From positions 53,510-117,509 of the forward strand of contig JAFZRN010000023.1 in assembly GCA_017619835.1 (NCBI GenBank): a stretch of DNA of 64,000 nucleotides. The letters run 5' to 3'. Below, one piece after another: positions 18,005 to 27,285 of the stretch. Made by a program: the position numbers and the translations under genes. Numbering within the stretch: the stretch's first letter is position 1; every line of letters begins with the position of its first letter. The stretch is from Eubacterium sp. (GTDB lineage Bacteria; Bacillota; Clostridia; Lachnospirales; Lachnospiraceae). The notes beneath the pieces were generated by a model, which saw nothing but the letters and a program-made list of their open reading frames with translations, did no database searches and was not told where the DNA came from.

Positions 18005-19380
18005 GATTTATGACCGCCTATCTGTGAATTTCTTTCTATGGTCGTAGCCGCATCAAGAAGATCCGTTCCTTTAAGCATGGCATTTTTTCCGAACTTATCC
18101 TGGATCTCGATCATTGCTTTCTGAAGCTTCTTTTCCTGTTCCTCTTTTTTTACATCGGTGAAGATATCATATTGAACATAAGTACTAGCTTCTTCCCGGA
18201 GACTGTTTGCGGATATTGTGATCCTTCTCACTGTGACATCGGGCTTAACTATCGAATCATAAAAACGAAGAACTCTATCTTTGATGAGATTGGTTGAGCT
18301 TGTGGGTTTTCCAAATGATGCCGTCCCGTGTGACGGAGTCGGAACAAGCCTGCCATAGTAATCGGCATATATCTCACCCTTATAGGTTTCGTTATCTACA
18401 TTTTCTCTATCATAACCGATGGTCAGGGTAAATGAGTCGGAGAGATATCCCTTTCTTACCATACTTAGTACAAGCTGCTCAGTCATTTCACTTACTATGA
18501 TCCTCGCGTCAGCAGTGGAGTAGGGTTCCTTAAGAACCTGTCCGGAGGAAAGTGACTTTGAATCGGTTCTGTAGTTTTTGATATCCTTCATGAGTGTGGG
18601 CTCGATGCCCCATGCATGATCGATAAGTATCTCCGCATCGATTCCGAAAAGCTTATAGAGATATTCCTCGTTATAGAGGCTTTCTCTTGCAAGATCTCCC
18701 ATGGTAAAGATGTTGAGCTTTGCAAGACGTCTTGCCGTTCCGGGACCGATCCTCCAGAAATCGGTGATCGGCTTATGACCCCAGAGAAGTTTTCTGTAAG
18801 ACATTTCATCCAGCTCGGCGATCCTCACACCGTCCTTATCTGCATCCATATGCTTTGCAACTATATCCATTGCAATCTTCGCAAGATACATATTGGTCCC
18901 GATCCCGGCGGTAGCAGTGATGCCTGTCTCACTAAGGACTTTTCTTATCATCGTGATGGCAAGCTCATGAGCTGTCATCCCGTAATTCTTAAGATAGCTG
19001 GTAGCATCGATGAATACTTCGTCAATGCTGTAGACATGTATATCTTCTTCCGAGATATAATCGAGATAGGTGTTATATATCAATGTTGAATAATGAACAT
19101 AAAGAGCCATACGGGGCGGGGCGATTATGAATTCGATTTCCTTCCCGGTTCTCTTCTTTATATCATTAAGGGTTTTCTTTACTTCAAAAAGACGGGCCCT
19201 TCCGGATATGCCATAGGCTTTGAGAGAAGGAGAGACTGCTAGACAGATCGTCTTATCGGTCCTTGATTCGTCGGCCACTACAAGATTAGTGGTAAGAGGA
19301 TCAAGGCCGCGCTCAAAACACTCTACGGATGCGTAGAAGGATTTAAGGTCTATTGCGATGTACTGCCTTTTCTTTTCCAT
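18001..19380 (-). CDS. Y-family translesion DNA polymerase (UmuC/UvrX type)
   Basis: 459 residues. Palm motif YIAIDLKSFYASVE holds the first catalytic Asp and VYSIDEVFID holds the catalytic Asp-Glu pair. GISGRARLFEV and TATAGIGTNMYLAKIA are family signatures, RIGPGTARRLAKL is the helix-hairpin-helix, and the little-finger domain fills the C-terminal third. LKSFYASVE and the VERGLDP-like segment point to the UmuC/UvrX branch rather than DinB. ATG 19380 is preferred over 19431 because GGGAG lies just upstream and conserved sequence starts there. I saw no LexA box in the 90-base upstream region. Confidence 0.9.
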   Translation of the reverse strand: MEKKRQYIAIDLKSFYASVECFERGLDPLTTNLVVADESRTDKTICLAVSPSLKAYGISGRARLFEVKKTLNDIKKRTGKEIEFIIAPPRMALYVHYSTLIYNTYLDYISEEDIHVYSIDEVFIDATSYLKNYGMTAHELAITMIRKVLSETGITATAGIGTNMYLAKIAMDIVAKHMDADKDGVRIAELDEMSYRKLLWGHKPITDFWRIGPGTARRLAKLNIFTMGDLARESLYNEEYLYKLFGIDAEILIDHAWGIEPTLMKDIKNYRTDSKSLSSGQVLKEPYSTADARIIVSEMTEQLVLSMVRKGYLSDSFTLTIGYDRENVDNETYKGEIYADYYGRLVPTPSHGTASFGKPTSSTNLIKDRVLRFYDSIVKPDVTVRRITISANSLREEASTYVQYDIFTDVKKEEQEKKLQKAMIEIQDKFGKNAMLKGTDLLDAATTIERNSQIGGHKS

Positions 19381-19474
19381 AGTGTCTCCCGGACAAATTT
19401 TTATCGAAAATCTATGTACTTTCCGACTCATTTATTATACCATATATATGCAATAAAGAATGAGGTGAAAAAAG

Positions 19475-19657
19475 ATGAATTTACCGAAAGATCCGATTAT
19501 TTTACTCAGCTATATCAATACACAGCTTCGGGATAATTATGCTTCCCTTTCCGAGTTTACAATAAGTCTCGGAGCTGATGAGGAAGATATTAAAAGCCGT
19601 CTTGAAAAGGCCGGCTATATCTATGATGAAGAAACAAACAGGTTTATCAGAAAATAG
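19475..19657 (+). CDS. DUF4250 small protein
   Basis: 60 residues, MNLPKDPIILLSYINTQLRD... ending YDEETNRFIRK, the full length of the DUF4250 family common in Clostridia. It is a small soluble protein probably with helix-turn-helix-like helices; its function is unknown. The ribosome binding site is GAGGTG. It lies 36 bases upstream of the DUF2130 gene in the same direction. Confidence 0.82.
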   Translation: MNLPKDPIILLSYINTQLRDNYASLSEFTISLGADEEDIKSRLEKAGYIYDEETNRFIRK

Positions 19658-19693
19658 AGTTTTATACTCCATATAAAAGTAAAGGAGAATACT

Positions 19694-20959
19694 ATGGAAC
19701 AGATCAAATGTCCTCATTGTGGTGAATATTTTACAATAGATGAATCCGGTTATACAGCGATCGTTAATCAGATAAGAGATAAAGAATTTGAAAAGCAGAT
19801 AGAAAAGAACAGAAAAGAGGTTGAGGAGAAGCAGCAGTCAGCTATTGAAAATGCTGTTCTTAAGGCAGGTGCCGAATCCGAAAAAGAGATATCCAAGCTT
19901 GAAACTCATATAAAAGAGCTGGAGGCTAAGCACGCTCTTGCACTTACCCAAAAAGATTCTGAGATCAAGTCCCTGAAGATGGAAAAGGACAGGGTACTTC
20001 AGGACAGCAAGCGTGCGGTTGAAGATGCCGTAAGGGAAGAAAAAGACAAGGTTAAAGAACTCGAAAATACCATCAAAAGTAATGAACTTAAGTTTTCTCT
20101 TGATCTTAAGAATAAAGATGAAATGCATGAAAAAGAACTTAAGTATAAGGATGAAGAGATAGCAAGGGTAAAGGAGTTCAAGCTTCAGCAATCTACAAAG
20201 ATGGTCGGTGAGAGTCTGGAGAGATACTGTGAAAATGAATTCAACAAGCTGAGAGCTACCGGTTTCCAGAGTGCGTATTTTGAAAAGGATAATGACGCAA
20301 AGACCGGAAGCAAGGGCGATTATATCTTCAAGGATTATTCCGATAATGTTGAATATATCTCCATCATGTTCGAGATGAAGAATGAAAATGATGAGACCAA
20401 GACCAAGCATAAGAATGAGGACTTTTTCAAGGAGCTTGATAAGGACAGAAACGAAAAGGGCTGCGAGTATGCAGTACTTGTAAGTATGCTTGAAAGCGAC
20501 AACGATTTCTATAATACCGGTATAGTGGATGTATCATACAGATATCCCAAGATGTATGTTGTAAGACCGCAGTTCTTTATTCCACTCATTACGCTCCTCA
20601 GAAATGCGGCGATGAATAATCTTGAGGATAAGAAGGCTCTTATGGAGATGCAGAGCAAGAATGTGGATGTATCTACCTTTGAATCATCGCTTCTTGATTT
20701 TAAGGATAAGTTCAGCAGGAACTATGATCTGGCAAACAGAAAATTCAACAGTGCCATAGAAGAGATAGATAAAACCATCCAGCATCTTCAGAAGGTAAAG
20801 GATGAGCTTTTATCTTCGGGAAATAACCTTCGTCTTGCAAATGATAAGCTTGATGATCTGACAATCAAGAAGCTGACAAGAAATAATCCGACTATGAAGC
20901 AGAAGTTTGAAGAGGCCGGAGCAGATGTGGACGGCAAGAAGGATACAAAGAAAGAATAA
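19694..20959 (+). CDS. DUF2130 protein: coiled coil plus possible PD-(D/E)xK nuclease domain
   Basis: 421 residues. The N-terminus has a CPHCG knuckle, then a coiled coil from about 35 to 170, then the conserved DUF2130 domain. Within that domain, GSKGDYIF followed about 18 residues later by MFEMKNE fits the D...ExK spacing of the restriction-endonuclease fold, an inference from motif only. A second helical region covers the C-terminus. The biochemical function of the family is not established. RBS AAAGGAG. Its stop codon overlaps the next start by one base, so the GIY-YIG protein is translationally coupled. Confidence 0.85.
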   Translation: MEQIKCPHCGEYFTIDESGYTAIVNQIRDKEFEKQIEKNRKEVEEKQQSAIENAVLKAGAESEKEISKLETHIKELEAKHALALTQKDSEIKSLKMEKDRVLQDSKRAVEDAVREEKDKVKELENTIKSNELKFSLDLKNKDEMHEKELKYKDEEIARVKEFKLQQSTKMVGESLERYCENEFNKLRATGFQSAYFEKDNDAKTGSKGDYIFKDYSDNVEYISIMFEMKNENDETKTKHKNEDFFKELDKDRNEKGCEYAVLVSMLESDNDFYNTGIVDVSYRYPKMYVVRPQFFIPLITLLRNAAMNNLEDKKALMEMQSKNVDVSTFESSLLDFKDKFSRNYDLANRKFNSAIEEIDKTIQHLQKVKDELLSSGNNLRLANDKLDDLTIKKLTRNNPTMKQKFEEAGADVDGKKDTKKE

Positions 20960-21474
20960 TGATAAATTTTGACAAAATAGACTTTTCATATCTTACATCA
21001 TTATCGGGACCTCGGCTTATCATTGCCGTGGTCCTTCCGGTTCTGATAATAGCAGCGCTTCTTATCACCTTATATTCCATAAATAACAGATCCCTTAAAG
21101 GAATCATTTACAATTCAAAGGAAATATCCGTAAAGAGATTTTTAAGATTAAGGAATATAAAGGGCAAGGGACAAAAGCTTGCTTCGAATAAGATAGATGT
21201 GCCCGGAGTTTATATAATCCATAATCATTCCGAGAGAAAGTATTATGTCGGACAGGCCCAGCATATAGTGAGCAGGGCTAACAGCCATTTTACCGCGAAA
21301 GGAAACGGAAGAGTCTATGCCGACTATGCGAGGGGCGACAGATTCACGATAAGGTTCGTGGCGCTTAAGAAAAGCAGGGCAAAAAACCTCAATGATCTGG
21401 AGAGATATTATATAAAGAAATATAATGCTTCCGAGATAGGGTATAACAGAACGAAGGGGAACAGTCCTAAGTAA
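20959..21474 (+). CDS. Membrane-anchored GIY-YIG domain protein
   Basis: 171 residues. One N-terminal membrane helix (RLIIAVVLPVLIIAALLI) is followed by a GIY-YIG fold: GVYIIHN and YYVGQA are the paired beta strands with both tyrosines, the Arg lies in VSRANSH, the Glu in LERYYIKKY, and the Asn in GYNRTKGN. All residues needed for catalysis appear present, so it may be an active nuclease held at the membrane, with the catalytic domain probably facing the cytoplasm. It overlaps the DUF2130 stop by 1 base. Confidence 0.82.
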   Translation: MINFDKIDFSYLTSLSGPRLIIAVVLPVLIIAALLITLYSINNRSLKGIIYNSKEISVKRFLRLRNIKGKGQKLASNKIDVPGVYIIHNHSERKYYVGQAQHIVSRANSHFTAKGNGRVYADYARGDRFTIRFVALKKSRAKNLNDLERYYIKKYNASEIGYNRTKGNSPK

Positions 21475-21507
21475 TCGATGAAACATGAAATATAGTGATA
21501 TTTATGC

Positions 21508-21536
21508 TTGCGTAACAAACTAAAATCATATATAGT
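21508..21536 (+). promoter_or_regulatory. Candidate promoter of gpmI
   Basis: TTGCGT (21508-21513), a 17-base spacer and TATAGT (21531-21536), about 65 bases upstream of the gpmI ATG. Confidence 0.55.
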
Positions 21537-21600
21537 ATCATGTGGATTTTAAGTTAGAAACCTATAACTCTATATACGGAGTATAAAAAGGAGAAAAATT

Positions 21601-23193
21601 ATGACCAAGAAACCAGTAGTTTTAATGATACTTGATGGTTACGGCGAATCCGATATCCAGGATTCAAATGCTATCTATATGGCTAAGACCCCCGTCATGG
21701 ATAAGCTTAAAGCCGAGTGCCCCTATCAGAGAGGTTTTGCTTCCGGAATGGCTGTAGGTCTTCCCGACGGACAGATGGGTAACTCAGAGGTCGGACATAT
21801 GAACATGGGTTCGGGCCGAATCATTTACCAGGATCTTACTCTTATTACAAAGTTCATCCAGGATGGTGACTTCTTTAAGAATGATGAGCTTCTGCTTGCG
21901 ATCAACAATTGTAAGGAGAAGGGAAGTGACCTTCATCTCTGGGGACTTCTTTCAGACGGTGGTGTTCACAGCCACAATACACATCTTTATGCAATCCTTG
22001 AGCTCTGCAAGAAGGAGGGCCTTGAGAATGTTTACATTCATCCTTTCTTCGATGGAAGAGATACACCTCCCGCTTCAGGTAAGGATTATCTTCAGGAGCT
22101 GGTGGATAAGACAGTTGAGATCGGCGTAGGTAAGGTTGCTTCACTCAGCGGACGTTACTACGCAATGGATAGAGATAATAACTGGGACAGAATCCAGAAG
22201 GCTTATGACAGTCTTGTTCTCGGTGAGGGAATCAAGGCAACCGATCCCGTTCAGGCTATGCAGGAATCATATGATAACGGAGTTACAGATGAGTTTGTGA
22301 TCCCTACTGTTATCACTGATGAAGCAGGCGAGCCTCTTTCAGTTGTTAAGGACGGCGATAGCGTTATCTTCTTTAACTTCCGTCCCGACAGAGCCCGTGA
22401 GATCACCAAGGCATTCTGTTTCTCAGATGAAGACATTGCGGCTCAGCCCGGTGATGCAGATGATACAAAGTGCATCAAGTATCTTAAGAGGGCAAATGGT
22501 TTCCTGAATATAACATACGTATGCTTCAAGGACTATGACGAAACTATTCCCAATAAGTATGTTGCTTTCAAGAAGCAGGAGATTAAGAATACATTTGGCG
22601 AATACCTTGCAAAGCTCGGTATGAAGCAGCTCAGACTTGCCGAGACAGAGAAATATGCACACGTTACTTTCTTCTTCAATGGCGGACTTGAGGAGCCTAA
22701 TGAAGGTGAGGAGAGGATCCTTGTTAATTCGCCTGCTGTAGCAACCTATGATCTTCAGCCCGAGATGAGCGCACCCGAAGTCGGAAAGAATCTTGTTAAG
22801 GCTATAAAGAGCGGCGAGTATGATGTTATCATCATCAACTTCGCTAACCCCGACATGGTTGGTCATACCGGAGTTCTCGAGGCAGCCATCGCAGCTGTTG
22901 AGACAGTAGATAAATGTGTAGGCGACGCAGTAGAAGCAGTTAAGGAAATGGACGGAGTTCTCTTTATCTGTGCTGACCACGGTAATGCTGAGCAGATGAA
23001 GAACTATGAGACAGGTGAGCCTCACACGGCACATACCACCAATCCGGTTCCTTTCATCCTTTATAACTATGATGAGAATTATACATTAAGAGAAGGCGGA
23101 AAGCTCTGTGATATAGTTCCCACACTTCTTGAGGTAATGGGACTTGAGCAGCCTGCAGAGATGACAGGTGAGTCACTTCTCGTTAGAAAATAG
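21601..23193 (+). CDS. gpmI: 2,3-bisphosphoglycerate-independent phosphoglycerate mutase
   Basis: Interconverts 3- and 2-phosphoglycerate in glycolysis and uses two Mn2+ ions. MILDGYG carries the first metal ligand and MGNSEVGHMNMGSGR the catalytic serine. FFDGRDTPP, GRYYAMDRD, FRPDRAREI, NFANPDMVGHTG and CADHGNAE are all present. At 530 residues it is slightly longer than the usual 510 or so. It appears to be a single-gene unit with its own promoter, ribosome binding site (AAGGAG) and terminator. Confidence 0.97.
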   Translation: MTKKPVVLMILDGYGESDIQDSNAIYMAKTPVMDKLKAECPYQRGFASGMAVGLPDGQMGNSEVGHMNMGSGRIIYQDLTLITKFIQDGDFFKNDELLLAINNCKEKGSDLHLWGLLSDGGVHSHNTHLYAILELCKKEGLENVYIHPFFDGRDTPPASGKDYLQELVDKTVEIGVGKVASLSGRYYAMDRDNNWDRIQKAYDSLVLGEGIKATDPVQAMQESYDNGVTDEFVIPTVITDEAGEPLSVVKDGDSVIFFNFRPDRAREITKAFCFSDEDIAAQPGDADDTKCIKYLKRANGFLNITYVCFKDYDETIPNKYVAFKKQEIKNTFGEYLAKLGMKQLRLAETEKYAHVTFFFNGGLEEPNEGEERILVNSPAVATYDLQPEMSAPEVGKNLVKAIKSGEYDVIIINFANPDMVGHTGVLEAAIAAVETVDKCVGDAVEAVKEMDGVLFICADHGNAEQMKNYETGEPHTAHTTNPVPFILYNYDENYTLREGGKLCDIVPTLLEVMGLEQPAEMTGESLLVRK

Positions 23194-23204
23194 ATAAGTT
23201 TTTT

Positions 23205-23237
23205 AAGTCCCCGATTAGAAAAATCGGGGACTTTTTT
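23205..23237 (+). terminator. Terminator of gpmI
   Basis: A perfect 12-bp stem (23205-23216 with 23222-23233), an AGAAA loop and T tract. Confidence 0.92.
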
Positions 23238-23352
23238 GATTATTTATTATTTTTTTTTGATAAATTATTCAGATTTAGATTTCTTGTTACATATATATTT
23301 CATGTGTGTTATCATTATGCTATCTTACTATGTATTTATGAAGGAGAAAGGT

Positions 23353-24936
23353 ATGAAACAGATAATCGAATCAGGAAAAACAGCGATAGGAATCGAGTTC
23401 GGTTCAACAAGGATCAAGGCAGTCATGGTAGACCTTGACGGAAAGCCCATAGCAGAAGGTGGACACGGCTGGGAGAATCAATATGAAAACGGCGTATGGA
23501 CCTACAGCCTTGATATGATCTGGGACGGCTTAAGAGATGCATATGCCGGTCTTGTTGAGGACGTTAAGCAGAAATACGGCGCCACGCTTAAGACAACAAG
23601 TGCTATCGGCTTCAGTGCGATGATGCATGGCTACATGGCATTTGATAAAGATGAGAATCTTCTGGTTCCCTTCAGGACCTGGAGAAATACCATCACAGAG
23701 CAGGCAGCCGCAGAACTTACAAAGGAGTTCGGCTTCAACATCCCTCAGAGATGGAGCATCGCTCATCTTCATCAGGCAGTTCTGAATAAGGAAAGCCATG
23801 TCGGTGACATCACATTCTTTACGACTCTGGCAGGCTACATCCATTGGATGCTCACAGGCGAGAAGGTTCTCGGGATCGGTGATGCTTCCGGTATGTTCCC
23901 TATCGATAGCAGAACAAGAAATTATAACGAGGAATACCTCGACAAATATGATGCACTTATCTCCGGCTACGGCTTTGACTGGAAGATAAGAGATATCCTT
24001 CCTAAGGTTCTGGTTGCAGGAGAAGCTGCAGGAACACTTACTCCGGAAGGCGCCGCAAAGCTCGACCCGACAGGTAACCTTGAGGCAGGTATTCCACTTT
24101 GTCCTCCTGAAGGTGATGCAGGAACGGGAATGGTCGCTACAAACAGCGTAGCTGTCCGTACCGGAAATGTCTCCGCAGGAACCTCCGTTTTCGCAATGGT
24201 TGTTATGGAGCATGCTCTTAAGGAAGTACATGAGGAGATAGATGTTGTTACTACACCCGTTGGTGATGACGTTGCCATGGTACACTGCAACAACTGTACC
24301 TCCGATATAAATGCATGGGCTGAGATCTTCAGACAGTTTGCCGAGAAGATCGGTGCCGATATCGATACAAATAAGCTTTATACAACACTCTTTAACGTAG
24401 CTCTCGAAGGAGCTCCCGACTGTGGCGGCGTAAACGGCTTTAACTATTTCTCGGGTGAGCCGGTTACAGGCTTCGATGAAGGCAGACCTGTAGTCGTAAG
24501 AAACATAAATGCGGACTTCAGTCTTGCTAACTTCATGAGACATAATCTCTATGCTGCAGTAAGTACACTTAAGTACGGACTTGATATTCTTATAAAGGAT
24601 GAAGGTATAGAATTTGATAAGCTCTACGGACATGGCGGATATTTTAAGACAAAGGAAGTTGGACAGAGGATAATGTCAGCTGCAACAGGCGGCCCCATCA
24701 CTGTTATGGAAACAGCCGGTGAAGGCGGAGCATGGGGTATAGCTATACTTGCACTCTTCCTTGAAAGATCAAAAGATATGTCGCTCTCAGAGTATTTAAA
24801 TGATATAATCTTTGCCGGACAGGAAGGCGTTACCGTTACAGCTTCACCTGAAGAGGTTGCGGGCTTTGATGAATATATGAAGGTATTCACCGGAATACTT
24901 CCCGTTGAAAAAGAAGCAATAAATAATCTTAAATAA
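23353..24936 (+). CDS. FGGY-family carbohydrate kinase, probable L-ribulokinase
   Basis: 527 residues. [16 protein letters not shown] is the N-terminal phosphate-binding loop, ASGMFPID and [22 protein letters not shown] are conserved FGGY segments, and [21 protein letters not shown] is the C-terminal sugar/ATP site. The substrate is inferred from the adjacent araD: phosphorylation of L-ribulose. It is not of the classic AraB type, so another ketose or polyol is possible. ATG 23353 is preferred over the longer frame from 23236 because AAGGAG is at the right distance and the extra N-terminus has no family match. It starts 119 bases after the gpmI terminator. Confidence 0.8.
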   Translation: MKQIIESGKTAIGIEFGSTRIKAVMVDLDGKPIAEGGHGWENQYENGVWTYSLDMIWDGLRDAYAGLVEDVKQKYGATLKTTSAIGFSAMMHGYMAFDKDENLLVPFRTWRNTITEQAAAELTKEFGFNIPQRWSIAHLHQAVLNKESHVGDITFFTTLAGYIHWMLTGEKVLGIGDASGMFPIDSRTRNYNEEYLDKYDALISGYGFDWKIRDILPKVLVAGEAAGTLTPEGAAKLDPTGNLEAGIPLCPPEGDAGTGMVATNSVAVRTGNVSAGTSVFAMVVMEHALKEVHEEIDVVTTPVGDDVAMVHCNNCTSDINAWAEIFRQFAEKIGADIDTNKLYTTLFNVALEGAPDCGGVNGFNYFSGEPVTGFDEGRPVVVRNINADFSLANFMRHNLYAAVSTLKYGLDILIKDEGIEFDKLYGHGGYFKTKEVGQRIMSAATGGPITVMETAGEGGAWGIAILALFLERSKDMSLSEYLNDIIFAGQEGVTVTASPEEVAGFDEYMKVFTGILPVEKEAINNLK

Positions 24937-24952
24937 CAAAAAGGATAAGATA

Positions 24953-25648
24953 ATGTTAGAAGAACTTAAGAAAAAAGTATATGAAGCCAATATGGAACTC
25001 CCGAAAAGAGGCCTTGTAACCTATACATGGGGAAATGTCAGCGAGATCGACAGGGAGTCGGGACTCTTCGTAATAAAGCCGAGCGGAGTCAGCTATGAGA
25101 AGATGACACCGGATGATATGGTCGTAATGGATCTTGAGGGTAATAAGGTTGAGGGTGATTTAAGACCTTCATCCGATACAGCCACACATCTTGAGCTTTA
25201 TAAGAGATATGAGGAAATAGGAGGAGTGGTTCATACCCATTCCACGGAAGCTACTTCCTGGGCTCAGGCCGGAAGATCGATACCTCTTTACGGAACAACT
25301 CATGCTGATTACTTCTATGGTGAGATCCCCTGTGCAAGAAATCTTACACCGGAAGAGATAGAAGAAGCTTATGAGAAGAATACCGGTCTTGTGATAATCG
25401 AGACATTTGAAAAAAGAGGACTAAACCCCATGTACACACCCGGAGTGCTCTGCACAAATCATGGTCCTTTTACCTGGGGTAAGGATGCTGCAGAAGCGGT
25501 ACATAATGCGGTTGTACTTGAAGAGGTTGCCAAGATGGCACTTAAGACGGAGCTCATCAATCCTGATGTAAAACCGGCTCCGGACTGTATAAGAGATAAA
25601 CACTTTTTCCGTAAGCATGGAGCAAATGCATATTACGGACAGGGATAA
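24953..25648 (+). CDS. araD: L-ribulose-5-phosphate 4-epimerase
   Basis: 231 residues; converts L-ribulose 5-phosphate to D-xylulose 5-phosphate with a Zn2+ ion. [11 protein letters not shown] and [11 protein letters not shown] bind phosphate, [14 protein letters not shown] carries the two metal histidines, the third is in TNHGPFTWG, and [11 protein letters not shown] is the typical active-site stretch. It lies 16 bases behind the kinase gene and 5 bases before the response regulator, so catabolism and regulation are probably transcribed together. Confidence 0.93.
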   Translation: MLEELKKKVYEANMELPKRGLVTYTWGNVSEIDRESGLFVIKPSGVSYEKMTPDDMVVMDLEGNKVEGDLRPSSDTATHLELYKRYEEIGGVVHTHSTEATSWAQAGRSIPLYGTTHADYFYGEIPCARNLTPEEIEEAYEKNTGLVIIETFEKRGLNPMYTPGVLCTNHGPFTWGKDAAEAVHNAVVLEEVAKMALKTELINPDVKPAPDCIRDKHFFRKHGANAYYGQG

Positions 25649-25653
25649 ATGAA

Positions 25654-27285
25654 ATGAGTATGATAAAGGTCTTTTTGGTAGAAGATGAATATGCCATTCG
25701 CGAAGGTATTAAGAAATCCGTGAACTGGGAACAGAGCGGCTTTACACTTGTCGGAGAAGCAGGTGACGGAGAGGTCGCATTTCCCAAGATATTAAAATCA
25801 AAACCGGATATTCTTATTACCGATATTCGCATGCCCTTTATGGACGGACTCGAACTCTCGAAGCTTGTGAAAAAGGAGCTTCCCGATATCAGGATCATCG
25901 TACTTAGTGGATATGATGACTTTAATTATGCCAAGGAAGCCATAAGCATCGGCGTTGAGGAATATATCCTTAAACCTGTTTCGGGTGAAAACCTGATGAA
26001 GGAGCTTGATAAGGTTGCCGAGGAGATAAGAAAAGAAAAGCTCGAAAAGGAAGCTAAGGAAAAGTACCTTAGAGACCGTGAAGAGATCCGCCTTCTTGAA
26101 AGAAGCCGGTTCATAAGAGATATGATCGACGGAAGAGTTTCAATGCAGGAATCTCTTTCAAGGGGTAAGGAGCTCGGGATCGATATCACGGCTGCATGCT
26201 ATGCGATAGTTCTTCTACAGGTATTTCCGAAAAGTGCCGGCTCGGGCGATATGAATGAGTATTCGGGAGTCAATGAAAAGATATATAACAGTATCAAGGA
26301 AATGTATGAAGACTCCGATCATGCCTATATGTATGAGCAGGTAGGTGATGTGTTCTGCTTCCTTGAAAAGGCAGATTCAAAGGAAGATCTGGACTTAAAT
26401 ATTAAAAGCGGAATTGAAAATATAAAGGAATTCATGAATGGCTATGAAGATAAGATGTTCTTCATTTCCGTGGGAAAGACCGTTGAAAGGATAAGGGACG
26501 TAAATGCTTCCTATCTTGATGCAAACAGAAGATTTGCGGAAAGATATATGTGTGATGAAAGTCATATCTTCTATGAGACGGACAGCAGCAGAGTAATTGA
26601 TATCAATAAAGTCGATATCAGCCTTCTTTCAAAGAAGACGATATACAGCTTCCTTAAAAATGGTACTCTGTCCGAGATCGATAACCTGATTCTTGAATAT
26701 TTTGAAAGCATAGGTAAGGACACGGTAGAGTCCGTCATGCTGAGGCAGTATATCCTTGTGGAAGCACTGATAAGCTCCGTTACTTTCCTTGAGGAGCTGG
26801 GAGTCGGTAAAGACAGAAGCACCGAGATGCTGGGCGAGCTCAGTAATCCGCTCACCTTTGTCGAGACCTCGGAAAGTGCCAAGGGATATCTCAAGAGCCT
26901 GCTCGAGCTGATGATAGGATACAGGAATCAGCTTTCCGATAAGAAGTATACGGAGATAATCGATAAGGCCAAGAACTATATCAAAGATAACTATCAGAAT
27001 GAGGATATGTCGCTTCAGTCGGTAGCTTCCTCAGTAAATGTAAGCTCGAACCATTTCAGCGCCATTTTCAGAAAAGAGACCGGCGAGACCTTTATAGATT
27101 ACCTGACTGCAGTCAGGATGGAGAAGGCAAAGGAGCTTCTGATATGTACTTCGATGAAGACCTCCGAGGTCGGCTTCGAGGTCGGCTACAGAGACCCGCA
27201 TTACTTCAGCTATATCTTTAAGAAGTCGGCGGGAATGTCACCAAAGGAATACAGAAGAATTAAGAAGGAAAATGCCCAGAACTAA
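25654..27285 (+). CDS. YesN-type response regulator with AraC HTH output
   Basis: 543 residues. The receiver domain (1-120) has the acidic pocket VEDE, phosphorylation site Asp57 in LITDIRMP, Thr/Ser and Lys in VLSGYDD and YILKPV. A central linker domain (about 150-430) is typical of YesN proteins. Two AraC-type helix-turn-helix motifs are at the C-terminus (DMSLQSVASSVNVSSNHFSAIFR and KTSEVGFEVGYRDPHYFS). It overlaps the sensor kinase gene by 14 bases. The likely target is the promoter region at 29868-29937 ahead of the ABC importer. Confidence 0.92.
   Translation: MSMIKVFLVEDEYAIREGIKKSVNWEQSGFTLVGEAGDGEVAFPKILKSKPDILITDIRMPFMDGLELSKLVKKELPDIRIIVLSGYDDFNYAKEAISIGVEEYILKPVSGENLMKELDKVAEEIRKEKLEKEAKEKYLRDREEIRLLERSRFIRDMIDGRVSMQESLSRGKELGIDITAACYAIVLLQVFPKSAGSGDMNEYSGVNEKIYNSIKEMYEDSDHAYMYEQVGDVFCFLEKADSKEDLDLNIKSGIENIKEFMNGYEDKMFFISVGKTVERIRDVNASYLDANRRFAERYMCDESHIFYETDSSRVIDINKVDISLLSKKTIYSFLKNGTLSEIDNLILEYFESIGKDTVESVMLRQYILVEALISSVTFLEELGVGKDRSTEMLGELSNPLTFVETSESAKGYLKSLLELMIGYRNQLSDKKYTEIIDKAKNYIKDNYQNEDMSLQSVASSVNVSSNHFSAIFRKETGETFIDYLTAVRMEKAKELLICTSMKTSEVGFEVGYRDPHYFSYIFKKSAGMSPKEYRRIKKENAQN

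Noticed and set aside
19381-19474. SOS (LexA) box for the Y-family polymerase
   Set aside because: No CGAAC-N4-GTTCG-like sequence in the divergent upstream gap.
19838-20410. A minus-strand 190-codon hydrophobic frame opposite the DUF2130 gene
   Set aside because: Antisense of a Lys/Glu-rich coiled coil gives Leu/Phe-rich nonsense that imitates membrane helices.
23530-24633. A 367-codon open frame on the minus strand opposite the FGGY kinase gene
   Set aside because: It lies wholly inside a well-matched kinase gene, its translation is rich in Cys, Ser and Ile without domain motifs, and no ribosome binding site precedes it. It arises from the codon bias of the sense gene.
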